Positions 27,286 through 36,264 are shown, numbered from the stretch's first letter. The stretch is DNA of 64,000 nt from GWB2-37-7 sp942492835 (GCA_942492835.1 OW818645.1:3844001-3908000), one strand, 5' to 3'. A program made the numbers and translations. The notes: a model not told the origin generated them from the sequence alone.

Positions 27286-27618
27286 CTATCCCGATAAGTC
27301 ACACAACTTCTTTATAAAATCTTTAAGGTTGACGACATTCCAATCGTCATCCATGGCTTTTTGTAAGGACATTGCATCATCGTTAGAATCGTAGCAATAT
27401 CCTGACAACCATTTCTCAAGCTTTTTCTTTGATGCTGCATTTGAAAGACTAAATATCTGAGCACCCATGCTCAAATTGTCCTTCATGAACTCATCAACAT
27501 GTTTAAGGGCCATTGGTTTGATAGTATAAGCTCTTTCTCCAACCTTAAAACTTTCACCACTGAGAGTACCTAACATAGTTGAAAGGTCAACAGGAGATTT
27601 TGCCTCCGTATTACTCAT
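27286..27618 (-). CDS. Tail assembly chaperone (gpG-like)
   Basis: A 110-residue acidic protein (VGERAYTIKPMALKHVDEFM, then KKLEKWLSG) in the usual gpG position between the tail tube and tape-measure genes. AGGAGATGAT ribosome region. Its family is recognised by position and general sequence character rather than by a motif. Confidence 0.65.
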   Translation of the reverse strand: MSNTEAKSPVDLSTMLGTLSGESFKVGERAYTIKPMALKHVDEFMKDNLSMGAQIFSLSNAASKKKLEKWLSGYCYDSNDDAMSLQKAMDDDWNVVNLKDFIKKLCDLSG

Positions 27619-27636
27619 ATAATCATCTCCTAATCA

Positions 27637-28434
27637 TTACGCTCTAGGCGCAAACTTGAAGTCTACAGCTTTGTTATTACCTCTTGGCTTCAACACCTTA
27701 AGAGTAATACTCTGTGGCTTAGGCTCTCTGCCAAGTTCAGGAGGATTGATGTTTCCAGTGGATTTGCATTTGTCAACGATGATAGCTGTGTCATAGAATG
27801 TGCTTTCATCTTCGCCAGTTGCTTCGCCAGATATAACACATTCCATAGTAGGTCTTGAACCAGCTTTAGGAAGACCAAAGCTTTGTGCAGCAAGAGCAGT
27901 GAAATCATAAGTGATAAATACGCTCTTACCAGCATCTGCACTATTGAAAGTTGCAGCAGCAGCACTGATAGTGTACTGAGCAGCTGTAGGTACTGCACTT
28001 ACATTAGCTGTCTTTGCCCAAGCTGATGCATCAGAGCCAACAAGTATAATAGCTCTAGTAGTATCAGGAGTATGAGAGAGAGTTACAACATAAGGTGATG
28101 CAGAGGGAATAACGACTTCCTCATCTATAACTGGCATAGGTGTATTGGTCAATTCTTCAACATCAGTACCCATCAGCCATGCATAAAGTTCAATAGGCAT
28201 AAAGGAAAGATTGACTGTAATAGTTCCTTCTTTGCCAGTATCAGGTTCTGCAGCATCCCAATCGCTATTTCCATCTGGAAGAGAAGTGGTCTTAATGTTG
28301 ATATTTGGAACAATAGATTGAACAGCACCGTTTCTGAAGTATGAGTTACCTGCACTTCTTGTTGGTACCCCGTTCACATATTTTGTAAACATGAGTTTAC
28401 CAGCTTTTGAAAAATAAATAGGTTGCATTGACAT
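27637..28434 (-). CDS. Major tail (tube) protein
   Basis: A 265-residue beta-rich protein (AAEPDTGKEGTITVNLSFMP, GKSVFITYDFTA, CVISGEATGEDESTFYDTA, ending KAVDFKFAPRA). This pattern is typical of siphovirus and myovirus tail-tube proteins, and the position just before the chaperones and tape measure agrees. AAGGAGTTGGA ribosome site. Confidence 0.8.
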   Translation of the reverse strand: MSMQPIYFSKAGKLMFTKYVNGVPTRSAGNSYFRNGAVQSIVPNINIKTTSLPDGNSDWDAAEPDTGKEGTITVNLSFMPIELYAWLMGTDVEELTNTPMPVIDEEVVIPSASPYVVTLSHTPDTTRAIILVGSDASAWAKTANVSAVPTAAQYTISAAAATFNSADAGKSVFITYDFTALAAQSFGLPKAGSRPTMECVISGEATGEDESTFYDTAIIVDKCKSTGNINPPELGREPKPQSITLKVLKPRGNNKAVDFKFAPRA

Positions 28435-28454
28435 AGTTCCAACTCCTTTCGAGA

Positions 28455-28871
28455 CTAAATTTTTCTATTGAATGTAAATCTGCTTCCACAACAAAAGAAG
28501 CCAGGCATGGTTGGAAGCTCACCAAGCTGACCTTCAAAGTAGAGATATCTGTTATTGACTTTCTGCTTGTGCAAAAGTTTATATATTTGTTCTTGGACTT
28601 CATAAGCATAAAATCCATAACCCGCAGGGACATGGCAGTCAAACTGGATTACTTCACTATTGAAACTTGCATTTCGTATTTTCCTTGAGGGAATGAAGTA
28701 TAGGCATAGTCTTCTTTCACTACTTGCAAGGTCATTCCATCGGCTTTCACGAGAGATTTTCTTAATAATCTCCGCCTGTGTTTTTCCAGTAAGAAGCAAA
28801 GAATTCAATAGTACTTCATCAACCCTGAGAATATTTTGTATGACTGTCAAATCCTTAGAAGGGTTAAACAT
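28455..28871 (-). CDS. Head-tail or tail-completion protein
   Basis: A 138-residue protein (FNPSKDLTVIQNILRVDEVL, QFDCHVPAGYGFYAYEVQEQ, GFFCCGSRFTFNRKI) directly before the tail tube gene, where a tail terminator or neck protein is expected. It follows an intrinsic terminator. Assignment is by position. Confidence 0.55.
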   Translation of the reverse strand: MFNPSKDLTVIQNILRVDEVLLNSLLLTGKTQAEIIKKISRESRWNDLASSERRLCLYFIPSRKIRNASFNSEVIQFDCHVPAGYGFYAYEVQEQIYKLLHKQKVNNRYLYFEGQLGELPTMPGFFCCGSRFTFNRKI

Positions 28872-28891
28872 GAAACCACCTCATTTCAGGG

Positions 28892-28914
28892 CATAAAAAT
28901 AACCCCATGGAGGG
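28892..28914 (-). terminator. Intra-operon intrinsic terminator
   Basis: - strand hairpin AACCCC / GGGGTT with loop TCCAT, followed by ATTTTTA. It lies between the connector gene and the tail-completion gene. Confidence 0.7.
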
Positions 28915-28916
28915 GT

Positions 28917-29417
28917 TTATTTCTTAAATTTATCAACTTCTATGAATTTACCAAACGGAAAGGTCTTCACAACTTCTTGAATTCTGCTTTGCATACGTCC
29001 GTTCTTCATCCAACGCATTGCAGTTTCAATAGCGTGGGAGGGAGGACTAGGCTCAAATTTACCGCCCAATTTTTCAAGATCAATACCCGCAACATTGGAC
29101 TTTGATTCAACCTGTTCACCGAATATATTTGTATAAGTTCCACGACTTCTACTACGTATTGTAGGGTCGTTACCTCTTGCATCATTCCATAAGCCACTGC
29201 TCATATAATACTGCAAGGCTGGGTTTGACATGTCCATCATCGAGCCTTTGCCAAACTCATCCATAGCCGCCCATGCACCACCTGAGATACTTGCTACAAT
29301 GACATTCGCTATATCAACTATAGCTTCATCATGTAAACTTTCGGCACCTTCAGCAGTTAACATGCCTTGTTTAGCATCTGCTAGTAATTCCTTTTGCAAT
29401 TGCTTCATGGCACCCAA
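28917..29417 (-). CDS. Head-tail connector / minor structural protein
   Basis: A 166-residue protein (LADAKQGMLTAEGAESLHDE, IVASISGGAWAAMDEFGKGS, SHAIETAMRWMKNGR, ending FPFGKFIEVDKFKK). The pattern and position resemble HK97 gp10-type or neck proteins. The start is uncertain: TTG at 29,417 or ATG at 29,408, neither with a clear ribosome site. Confidence 0.55.
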   Translation of the reverse strand: MGAMKQLQKELLADAKQGMLTAEGAESLHDEAIVDIANVIVASISGGAWAAMDEFGKGSMMDMSNPALQYYMSSGLWNDARGNDPTIRSRSRGTYTNIFGEQVESKSNVAGIDLEKLGGKFEPSPPSHAIETAMRWMKNGRMQSRIQEVVKTFPFGKFIEVDKFKK

Positions 29418-29461
29418 AAGGTTAAGGTATAGGAAGTCAGCACAGGCTTTTGAATTGAACC

Positions 29462-29854
29462 TTACCCCATACGCCTCAGTCCTTCCATAGCAGAGTCAAG
29501 CAGTGCTTTCATTAACAAATTGCCCTTCTGCATATATCCAATCTGCTTCTTATCCCATCTCTTTTTATACTTTGGAAGATTAAATGGAGGGGCAGCGGTA
29601 CGGCTTTTCATAGCAACACAGAGTATGCCACAGTGATAATACAGGGCAGCATTAGAAAGTTGATTGAACTTTTCTGCTGTATCAACTTCTTTACCGAACA
29701 TCTGCATTTTCTCTATAGCAGGGGCAATAAGCTTTTTCATACCGTTGATATTCAAGTCGGCATCAATGATTTTGTCGGGAAGAAGGGTTTCATCAGCAGT
29801 GAGCATTTTGCGTATCTTTTCATGATAGCCTTCGCCAAGATATTCCTTATACAT
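29462..29854 (-). CDS. Hypothetical head-tail module protein
   Basis: A 130-residue basic protein starting at the ATG that overlaps the upstream stop (ATGTATAA) with AAGGATGG about 8 bases before. Contains DADLNINGMKKLIAPAIEKM and KYKKRWDKKQIGYMQKGNLL. Position among connectors suggests a neck protein; unrecognised otherwise. Confidence 0.55.
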   Translation of the reverse strand: MYKEYLGEGYHEKIRKMLTADETLLPDKIIDADLNINGMKKLIAPAIEKMQMFGKEVDTAEKFNQLSNAALYYHCGILCVAMKSRTAAPPFNLPKYKKRWDKKQIGYMQKGNLLMKALLDSAMEGLRRMG

Positions 29855-30023
29855 GGATTTCGCCATCCTTGCAAACCTTTTCAAATAGTTGAACTAATTC
29901 ATCTCTTAATATTGAAGGTTCAAAGTTGTCTGGAATATAACCATCTTCAAAGGCTGTATTTTCATCTGAATAATCCATGTATTTTAATAGAATTTTTTCG
30001 ATTTCTCTTTTAAAATCATACAT
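29847..30023 (-). CDS. Small acidic phage protein
   Basis: A 58-residue protein starting at the ATG after TTTGGAGGCGAA (an upstream in-frame TTG lies inside the ribosome site and is rejected). Sequence DFKREIEKILLKYMDYSDE ... LVQLFEKV. Overlaps the next gene by 8 bases. Unknown function in the connector cluster. Confidence 0.6.
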   Translation of the reverse strand: MYDFKREIEKILLKYMDYSDENTAFEDGYIPDNFEPSILRDELVQLFEKVCKDGEIHV

Positions 30024-30053
30024 AACATTCGCCTCCAAAATTTACATTTTACA

Positions 30054-30635
30054 TCATGGTCTTAAATCAATCTCAGTTTGTATTCTGTCAACTCCGGGAA
30101 GTCCTACGTTATCAACTGATGATACTTTGAGGTTTTCACCATTATGGATAACACGGTCAAGTATTTTAGCACCAATACTTTTAGACACTTGAAACACATA
30201 CTTAGTAGAATCTAAAAGCCCAGGGTCTTCCTGCCTTAACCTATATGTTACAATTTCACCATAGGCGACAACATCTGTATTGATTGTTGGCCATGACTTG
30301 ATAGGGTTATTATTCTCGTCCAATGTTTCAGATTCAGACTCGCGTTTATGCGTAAGTAAAGCATTTGACTTAGCAGCAAAGAAAGCATATTCATTAGAAC
30401 CATGGTCGTAATTAGCTGATTGTACTAGGTACTTTTCACTGTAAATCGTGACAACCTCGCCACTTTGTAGCAAGGCATCAGCCAATATAAGACCTTCCCA
30501 ATATGCTTCTCTAGATCCAAGGTCTCTGCTTGACCTAGTGGAACGTTTGATTGATACCTTAGATGTTACAACAGGAGTACGTTTTATAGTGCAAGCCTGC
30601 CCTTTTGCTTTTAGAAACTTACCAGCGTATGACAT
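30054..30635 (-). CDS. Hypothetical head-tail connector protein
   Basis: A 193-residue protein of mixed alpha/beta character (GLILADALLQSGEVVTIYSE, YLVQSANYDHGSNEYAFF, GEIVTYRLRQEDPGLLDSTK). It lies between the gp6-like adaptor region and neck genes, so it is probably a virion connector or head-closure protein. No motif is recognised. Confidence 0.55.
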   Translation of the reverse strand: MSYAGKFLKAKGQACTIKRTPVVTSKVSIKRSTRSSRDLGSREAYWEGLILADALLQSGEVVTIYSEKYLVQSANYDHGSNEYAFFAAKSNALLTHKRESESETLDENNNPIKSWPTINTDVVAYGEIVTYRLRQEDPGLLDSTKYVFQVSKSIGAKILDRVIHNGENLKVSSVDNVGLPGVDRIQTEIDLRP

Positions 30636-30647
30636 AGAACCACCGCC

Positions 30648-30866
30648 TTATTCAGCTAAGGAAATATCTATGTAATACTCTTTGCCCGGTTCAAACTGTT
30701 TTGCAGCTTCTACATTAATTATGCCTACTTCGAGTTTGCCGTACGGAGTATATTTGAAAAATTCTTCATTTTCCTTGCTACCTGTAGTAACAGGAACTAA
30801 CGTTACTTGTGCGCCATTGACGGTTAAGGTTTTTGATTCGCATTTAAATTTTGCCCTTACTGACAT
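30648..30866 (-). CDS. Small beta-rich phage protein
   Basis: A 72-residue protein (SVRAKFKCESKTLTV ... FEPGKEYYIDISLAE) of a type common in head modules of Firmicute siphophages. The GGAGGTGATATAG ribosome region is strong. Function unknown. Confidence 0.6.
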   Translation of the reverse strand: MSVRAKFKCESKTLTVNGAQVTLVPVTTGSKENEEFFKYTPYGKLEVGIINVEAAKQFEPGKEYYIDISLAE

Positions 30867-30884
30867 CTATATCACCTCCAAAAT

Positions 30885-31280
30885 TTATTGACTCAGCCCA
30901 AAATGAAGAAGAGTGGAGGCAGGAGGGAGTATTTTCCCAACATATCCATCGCGCTCAACTTCAAATTCAGCCTTCTTTTTATTCCAGTCCGCATCAACCT
31001 CATGTGATTCATGTGGACCCTGTTCTTTTTTAGGCAACCTAGCCGCCATGGAGGGGCAGAGTAAAGTAGCACATTCACAAACTACAGCAGCCTCAAGATA
31101 GACTATTGCATCATCTGCAAGGTCTGCATAATTAGGTATCTGTGCTATTATATTTGCCTCTGCCACCGTAATGACTTCTGGTTGTTGAATAGCTGTATCT
31201 GGCAAGTAGGCTGGGTCAACGCCAAGCTTATCTTGTATGCGCTTTTCCCAGCCAGTTGCCGATAAGATTCTATTAGCCAT
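30885..31280 (-). CDS. Head-tail adaptor (gp6-like)
   Basis: A 131-residue helical protein (RILSATGWEKRIQDKLGVDP, IPNYADLADDAIVYLEAAVV, CECATLLCPSMAARLPKK) immediately downstream of the capsid gene, where the HK97 gp6-type adaptor is normally encoded. Assigned by position and helix pattern. Confidence 0.6.
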   Translation of the reverse strand: MANRILSATGWEKRIQDKLGVDPAYLPDTAIQQPEVITVAEANIIAQIPNYADLADDAIVYLEAAVVCECATLLCPSMAARLPKKEQGPHESHEVDADWNKKKAEFEVERDGYVGKILPPASTLLHFGLSQ

Positions 31281-31298
31281 AGGGGAAGCACCCCCTTT

Positions 31299-32390
31299 TT
31301 ACTCTAAGGTCATTATTGCAGATGACTTTTTGAGTATCTTTCTAAAGCCGCTGTTTTCAGATATGGTCATGACTTCTGTCTGGTTCTTGATGAATTTGTC
31401 GGCTTCGTTGATAGTAGAACCAAGCTCAAAGATTTCCTCAATCGCTGATTCTCTGTTGAGTCCATATATAGCGTTCTTGGCGCCGATTTTTTCAGCATGA
31501 GGGCTATACAGAAGTGTCACGTTGGCAATCAAATTCTGAGGAAGGTTCACGCTTGTCTGTAAGCCACCAGCGAGTAGCTCATCCATCTTTGCTGAAACTT
31601 CAGCTTTTGGATAGAGGACTTCGAGTATCTGAATAAGACCATCTTCGTCAGCCACAACAGTGTTACAATTACGAGGATAGAACTTAAGCAGGAACTTAAT
31701 CCATGCTGTTCTTGTTAAGGCAGTTGTGAAAGTGGAGTCAAGGTCTTTTGCCTTATATTTTGTTGCTTCATTCTTATTTCCATCACCATCTCTTAGGATG
31801 GTAAGGATTTCAGAGACTTTGTTATTGGCTGCCTGTGCGCCGATTTCCTGGATGTGGATATTGAATACTTCGATAGTCATCCTTCTAAGAGCCTCGTATG
31901 AAGCTTCAATTGCGCGACCATATTTGTATATGTTGATGGCAGTTTCGCCGAGCTTCAACTTTGCAGTAGGAAGATCAGCAGCCTCAGTGACTCTTTTCAT
32001 TTCAGTTGCCTTTTTGTTGCTGGCATCGTCCATGTCGAGGTAAGAAGCTTTATAAACATTGCTATCGATTGGTGTTCTTGCAGCTACCAAATACTTGAAG
32101 ATAGGGAACTCTGTCATAGCCTGAACGAGCGTTCTTGCTACATACTCAGGGAAAAGCACCTTATTTTCATTTGTGCGGTAGAAAGCGTCAACCTTTGAAG
32201 AAAAAATATTCTTCTCAGCGATATTCCTGGTTAGAATTCCAGCTTCCTTCATGAGCCTTTCAAAAGCATCCAATTTTGAACCTTCAATGGTTGGGTCGAG
32301 ACTTTCCAAATACATGGAAAGCGTCATGTCTTGTGAATGTGCCTGTTTATACAGGTTACTTTCCATTGCTGATAATGCTATTTTAGCCAT
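31299..32390 (-). CDS. Major capsid protein
   Basis: A 363-residue protein (FPEYVARTLVQAMTEFPIFK, YKASYLDMDDASNKKATEMK, GRAIEASYEALRRMTIEVFN, AIYGLNRESAIEEIFELGS). Such an N-terminal helix, E-loop-like region and late alpha/beta core suit an HK97-fold capsid protein without a long cleaved delta domain. It is flanked by a decoration-like gene and a protease/scaffold gene. Confidence 0.8.
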   Translation of the reverse strand: MAKIALSAMESNLYKQAHSQDMTLSMYLESLDPTIEGSKLDAFERLMKEAGILTRNIAEKNIFSSKVDAFYRTNENKVLFPEYVARTLVQAMTEFPIFKYLVAARTPIDSNVYKASYLDMDDASNKKATEMKRVTEAADLPTAKLKLGETAINIYKYGRAIEASYEALRRMTIEVFNIHIQEIGAQAANNKVSEILTILRDGDGNKNEATKYKAKDLDSTFTTALTRTAWIKFLLKFYPRNCNTVVADEDGLIQILEVLYPKAEVSAKMDELLAGGLQTSVNLPQNLIANVTLLYSPHAEKIGAKNAIYGLNRESAIEEIFELGSTINEADKFIKNQTEVMTISENSGFRKILKKSSAIMTLE

Positions 32391-32412
32391 TTATTTTTCA
32401 TCTCCTTCCAAA

Positions 32413-32817
32413 TTAACCTATGAACACTACTGCAGTGTTTACATCCGCAGTAGTATCAACTGAAACTGCATAAGCAGGGCCTACATTTGCTGAAGCAACT
32501 TGACTGATAGAACCAGCACCATTGACACAAACGAACTTTCCTGCACCGGGTACTGAACCTGATATACATGGAACATCCTCTTTGTAGCCGGCAAATTGCA
32601 CGGTCATGTAGTGATCCGCTTCATACCTATCGATAATCCCTTTTAACGGATCACCCGCGCTTCCAAATCCCATCTGACCATTAGCTGTAGCTGTTACTGC
32701 TTTGCCTTCAACAAAAGCAACACCTGATACAAGAGCTACTGCGCTGATGCTACCTGCAGCCTGTACGGTCGCATACTTTGCGCCTATACCTTCAAAACTT
32801 AATCCACCTCTTGACAT
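32413..32817 (-). CDS. Capsid decoration-like protein
   Basis: A 134-residue small-residue-rich beta protein (VQAAGSISAVALVSGVAFVE, KAVTATANGQMGFG) between protease and capsid genes, matching the DUF2190/head-decoration type in both composition and position. Confidence 0.65.
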   Translation of the reverse strand: MSRGGLSFEGIGAKYATVQAAGSISAVALVSGVAFVEGKAVTATANGQMGFGSAGDPLKGIIDRYEADHYMTVQFAGYKEDVPCISGSVPGAGKFVCVNGAGSISQVASANVGPAYAVSVDTTADVNTAVVFIG

Positions 32818-32849
32818 GTGTTTTCACATCCTTTCATATAATTGAACAT

Positions 32850-32872
32850 AAAAATAACCGCATCTAGCGGTT
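32850..32872 (-). terminator. Intra-operon intrinsic terminator before the decoration and capsid genes
   Basis: - strand hairpin AACCGC / GCGGTT, loop TAGAT, followed by ATTTTTATG. It lies just after the protease/scaffold stop. Confidence 0.7.
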
Positions 32873-32884
32873 TGGGTTATTTCA

Positions 32885-34195
32885 TTATTTTCTACCTACT
32901 GAGAATGCTTCATCTGGGAGAGAAGCTGACTGATACTGCCCTGTTGCTGGGCCTGTCAATCTACCTGCAGGCATGCCAGCCTTTGCCTGAGTTTCCCATG
33001 TTGCAGTTATGTCGAGAACATCCTTGGTTGACATTGTTGCGAATGTCTTTTCCCAAGTCTCTTTCTTGAAGTCGTTACCCATGGCGCGAACGCCCATTGC
33101 AAGAGCTTCATCGGATACCTTCTTATGATATTCCTGACCTTCTTTAGCAAGATTTAAAGCTTCATCAGCTGTCATTTCCTTGCCAAGTTTTTCAGTTGCC
33201 TGTTCCTTTGTCATAAAGGATTCAGGGATAATTAAAGGTGTAGCACTAGCAATTACTGCTTGAATATTACTATCCCACTTTTCTGCTAGTTGGGGTAATA
33301 ATTCCTCCGCTTTTGTTTCTCCTTCTTTGTAAGTTATTCCGAGGGATTCAAACATTTTTAAAGTTTTCTCATCCAATTTCTTTTCACCACCTTTCGTGTC
33401 GGCAGTACTGCCGATATTTGACAATGAATGAATTTTTGCATGTTCTGATTTTTTAACGAAGGTAACAATACCTCCTTTCTCAGAATATGAACCAAATACA
33501 TTAGCATCTTTAGGAAGCTCTTTCAGTTCTTCAACTACCAAGAATTTCCCCTGTGGAGTTTCAAACTCGTCACCATTTTTAGCCCAGAGAATACCGGCTC
33601 CGGTATATGCTCCATCAAATACACCAGATTCCTCCATCAGATACCCAGGATTTCTAGCTATAATGTAGCAGAGCTTTATATTCCCGTCTGCATCCTCATA
33701 AGTCTGCCCTCTATAATGGCTACAATTTCCACCATAGTAATCCATGTTGCAAATTGAACATACCATCTTACTTGAACCCCAGCCTATAGAGGTATCAAAT
33801 AAGACTCCATTTTCAATATCCTCAACTATGCTATTTGCACTACGGCCATTTTTCAATGTATCGCTGCGAGGAATATATTTATCGAGGAACATAGCGTAAG
33901 TTTCACCTTTTGCGCTACTTGCTTCAAGCCTGCCATCATATGTTCTTCCGAATATAGTTACTGGTTCACCAAAACTTGACCAGCTGTGATTGAGGAGCCA
34001 TGAAACACCTTCTTTTGAGTTTTTAATAAAGGTTTCAAGAAGTTCCTTGCTTAATTGAATGTAGCGGTTTTCAATTATCATGTCGCCAGCAGACTTTCCA
34101 GAAAAAACGAAAACATCTTCAGCAGAAAAGGTCTTTGGTGCAAGTCTATTTATCTTGGCAAGTTGTTCATCAGTTGGTACTCCAAATTTACTCAA
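32885..34195 (-). CDS. Prohead protease / scaffold-like protein
   Basis: A 436-residue protein. The N-terminal half has a protease-like beta core (ENRYIQLSKELLETFIKNSK, SWLLNHSWSSFGEPVTIFGR) with a zinc-like insertion CSICNMDYYGGNCSHYRG. The C-terminal half (about 270-400) is helical and charged (MTKEQATEKLGKEMTADEAL), as in protease-scaffold fusions. TTG start after AAGGTGA. Catalytic residues cannot be assigned by eye; position between portal and capsid supports the role. Confidence 0.65.
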   Translation of the reverse strand: MSKFGVPTDEQLAKINRLAPKTFSAEDVFVFSGKSAGDMIIENRYIQLSKELLETFIKNSKEGVSWLLNHSWSSFGEPVTIFGRTYDGRLEASSAKGETYAMFLDKYIPRSDTLKNGRSANSIVEDIENGVLFDTSIGWGSSKMVCSICNMDYYGGNCSHYRGQTYEDADGNIKLCYIIARNPGYLMEESGVFDGAYTGAGILWAKNGDEFETPQGKFLVVEELKELPKDANVFGSYSEKGGIVTFVKKSEHAKIHSLSNIGSTADTKGGEKKLDEKTLKMFESLGITYKEGETKAEELLPQLAEKWDSNIQAVIASATPLIIPESFMTKEQATEKLGKEMTADEALNLAKEGQEYHKKVSDEALAMGVRAMGNDFKKETWEKTFATMSTKDVLDITATWETQAKAGMPAGRLTGPATGQYQSASLPDEAFSVGRK

Positions 34196-34337
34196 TCTTT
34201 TTCACCTTCTTTCGTGTCTTATTCTCTTGAAACGGAGGGGGTATTGGTGGACGAGGAGGACTACAGCTACGTGCTTTGGGAGCTTTTACGCTGCACAGTA
34301 AGGATAGAAGAAACAACATTAACAATAAATACATCAT
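34188..34337 (-). CDS. Proline-rich 49-residue membrane or secreted microprotein
   Basis: A short gene with an ATGA overlap to the preceding zinc-ribbon gene, GAGG 7 bases before its ATG, and an 8-base overlap with the following protease start. The protein begins with a strong hydrophobic stretch (MMYLLLMLFLLSLLCSVKA), then a proline block (SPPRPPIPPPFQ) and a basic tail (KTRKKVKKIE). It looks like a signal-anchored peptide, superficially like an Rz1-type protein but located in the head module. Overlaps on both sides make it likely to be translated. Confidence 0.65.
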   Translation of the reverse strand: MMYLLLMLFLLSLLCSVKAPKARSCSPPRPPIPPPFQENKTRKKVKKIE

Positions 34338-34513
34338 TTCTTTTCCTCGCCTTCTTTCTGTGCTGTCTCTAACAACTTATACGGCTTGAAATTACTGCCA
34401 TCATTGCAATACAAACACATCTGCATGTGAATTCTGCTAGAACATTTCAAGCAGTTATACCCGTTCTTCTTGGGTTCCTCGAAGTTTTGTCCCCGAATGT
34501 TTATCATTTCCAC
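34334..34513 (-). CDS. Small zinc-ribbon phage protein
   Basis: A 59-residue protein starting at a GTG 8 bases after AGGAGG, overlapping the portal 3' end by 59 bases. It has two CxxC knuckles (CLKC and CLYC, separated by SSRIHMQM). Probably a small nucleic-acid or structural zinc protein. An ATG two codons later is an alternative. Confidence 0.6.
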   Translation of the reverse strand: MEMINIRGQNFEEPKKNGYNCLKCSSRIHMQMCLYCNDGSNFKPYKLLETAQKEGEEKK

Positions 34514-35864
34514 TGCCATCACCTCCTGAACTAAAGCTAACCTTGATTGATTCAGCCGATGGTTTACCAACAGCCTTTTTAGCTTTCATAACCTCTCTGG
34601 CGGCTTCATCATTATCAATCCAGCCCATTAGTACGGCTATGGCATATCGTTTTTGTTTAAGCGATGCGACGTTCTCTTTGTCAAGTTCGCTTTCCCAATC
34701 AACAACATTATGCGTAAACACAGGAACAGCTTGAATTCCCTTAACTCTTAGCCATATGCGAGCTATTTCTTCCATAAGTCGCTTACTACCACGCTGTAAC
34801 GAGAGAATTCCTTGTACAAATATTTTCATTTCTACCGTGGAAAATGTTTCTGTTCGCCCCGCGTGCCTATTGGCAAAGGTTCCAAGTTGTTTTAAACCAT
34901 TCAATGTCTGAATGTCAGTCAACTCATTAATTGCTCTAAAATCAACACTTCTCGAAACGTTGCTACCACCTTGTCCTTGATTTCTTGTGACATCGTCGAA
35001 TGAAACAATGTCCGAATCAGGGTGTATAGCTTTCAATGTATTCCGCACATTGTCGTATTGTTCTTGCATCCAAGCTTTGAGTTTTACTGAATCACTTTTT
35101 ATATGAGCTGGACAGTAGGTCATAAGTCTTTCCAGATTTATTGAGTAGAAGTCTCGTTGGTAGCCTTGATGATGAAGTACTGCGTGGACATCATCGAATA
35201 CCTGCAATTGTGAATCAACTGCCTGCAAAGCAGGAGCCATTATAAGAGTTCCGCGAGGGTCATTACCGTCAGGGTCAAGAGGTACCGCGAATATATTGCC
35301 TTTGCTTAAATCAATCTTGCCCTTGATACTCATTTGATAAGGTATCCATACTTTATTACCGTCGCGTTCCTCTAACTCCCATGTAACAGTACGTGGGTCA
35401 ATAGGGTGAACTTCAACAACATCTGTCCGGTCGGCGTTAACTTCAACCTCGCACATCTGAATGCCGTACCGAATGCCATTGCTGTGAAATATGTCAATTA
35501 AGCCATCAAGTCCTTGGTTGCTAATAGAGTTTATTCTTGCGGCAAAGGTTCGCCATTCATCCTCAATTTCGGTCAACTCAACATTCTTATTCCGTGTATT
35601 CACACCATAGAACTTCATTTGGTGTCCTTGATTTGCAAGCCTTACGAAGTTCCACAAGCCCATAGAAGCATCAGGAGTCTTCTTTGTGATAAACTCAATT
35701 GCATTCGCTTCATCGGGTATTCTTCTTAGCTCGTCAAGAAGATTTGCAGTTCTGGAGCGATATGGGGAGAGGGTAGTTCTATAATCTCCCGCAGATGAAA
35801 CCCTGCCAGTTTCTATGTTAGGTTCAGCCCGAGTCCTTGCAAATGTATCTTTCCACCAACTCAT
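34455..35864 (-). CDS. Portal protein
   Basis: A 469-residue protein with portal character: SRTANLLDELRRIPDEANAI, VEVHPIDPRTVTWE, GNIFAVPLDPDG, APALQAVDSQLQVFDDVH, then a stem/crown region and a low-complexity C-terminus (SSGGDGSGNDKHSGTK). It follows the terminase region as expected and precedes the protease. Confidence 0.82.
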   Translation of the reverse strand: MSWWKDTFARTRAEPNIETGRVSSAGDYRTTLSPYRSRTANLLDELRRIPDEANAIEFITKKTPDASMGLWNFVRLANQGHQMKFYGVNTRNKNVELTEIEDEWRTFAARINSISNQGLDGLIDIFHSNGIRYGIQMCEVEVNADRTDVVEVHPIDPRTVTWELEERDGNKVWIPYQMSIKGKIDLSKGNIFAVPLDPDGNDPRGTLIMAPALQAVDSQLQVFDDVHAVLHHQGYQRDFYSINLERLMTYCPAHIKSDSVKLKAWMQEQYDNVRNTLKAIHPDSDIVSFDDVTRNQGQGGSNVSRSVDFRAINELTDIQTLNGLKQLGTFANRHAGRTETFSTVEMKIFVQGILSLQRGSKRLMEEIARIWLRVKGIQAVPVFTHNVVDWESELDKENVASLKQKRYAIAVLMGWIDNDEAAREVMKAKKAVGKPSAESIKVSFSSGGDGSGNDKHSGTKLRGTQEERV

Positions 35865-35873
35865 TTAATCACC

Positions 35874-36146
35874 TCATTCTTTGAGCTTTTCTATTTCATC
35901 AAGCAACTGTGCTTTTGCCAGATTTGTAAAGCTTTGATTATGTTCGATAAATTCTACTATGAATTTTAAGTCAGTTTTATCAACTTCGATTTCACCATCA
36001 TTGGTAAGATTGACCGCCCATGTCATCATTTTAGCAGGTTTGCCTACGGTAGCCGTTGCCAGCATATTTGCAAGAACATCACTGAGCTTATCGGGCAATG
36101 GTTCACCTTTTAGATTTACAAGGTTTTTATCAAGATTTAATTTCAT
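35874..36146 (-). CDS. Hypothetical phage protein
   Basis: A 90-residue protein (MKLNLDKNLVNLKGEPLPDK ... IEFIEHNQSFTNLAKAQLLD-like C-terminus). Starts 4 bases after the stop of the zinc microprotein with GGCGGTGA. Resembles small proteins near portals in Firmicute phages; function unknown. Confidence 0.6.
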   Translation of the reverse strand: MKLNLDKNLVNLKGEPLPDKLSDVLANMLATATVGKPAKMMTWAVNLTNDGEIEVDKTDLKFIVEFIEHNQSFTNLAKAQLLDEIEKLKE

Positions 36147-36150
36147 GCTT

Positions 36151-36264
36151 TCACCGCCCTTGTCTACATTGTTGCTTTGTTTTCTTACATCTCACACATA
36201 TATAACCAAAGCCTTTGACATATTTTATTTTGTGATCAAACCAAAGAAAACATTTATTTTTCAT
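36151..36264 (-). CDS. 37-residue zinc microprotein, copy A
   Basis: The ATG overlaps the glycosyltransferase stop (ATGA) and is 8 bases after AGGAGGTG. The peptide reads MKNKCFLWFDHKIKY then VKGFGYICVRCKK and a QC-containing basic tail. Cys, His and CxxC could bind one zinc. It is clearly paralogous to the 35-residue protein at 39,314-39,421; conservation at the protein level with divergent DNA argues that both are real genes. Confidence 0.8.
   Translation of the reverse strand: MKNKCFLWFDHKIKYVKGFGYICVRCKKTKQQCRQGR

Noticed and set aside
27286..27304. Classical -1 programmed frameshift linking the two tail chaperone genes
   Set aside because: The -1 frame is closed by TGA at 27,301-27,299, and no X-XXY-YYZ heptamer lies in the remaining window. 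The GTG two bases after the stop allows coupled re-initiation instead.
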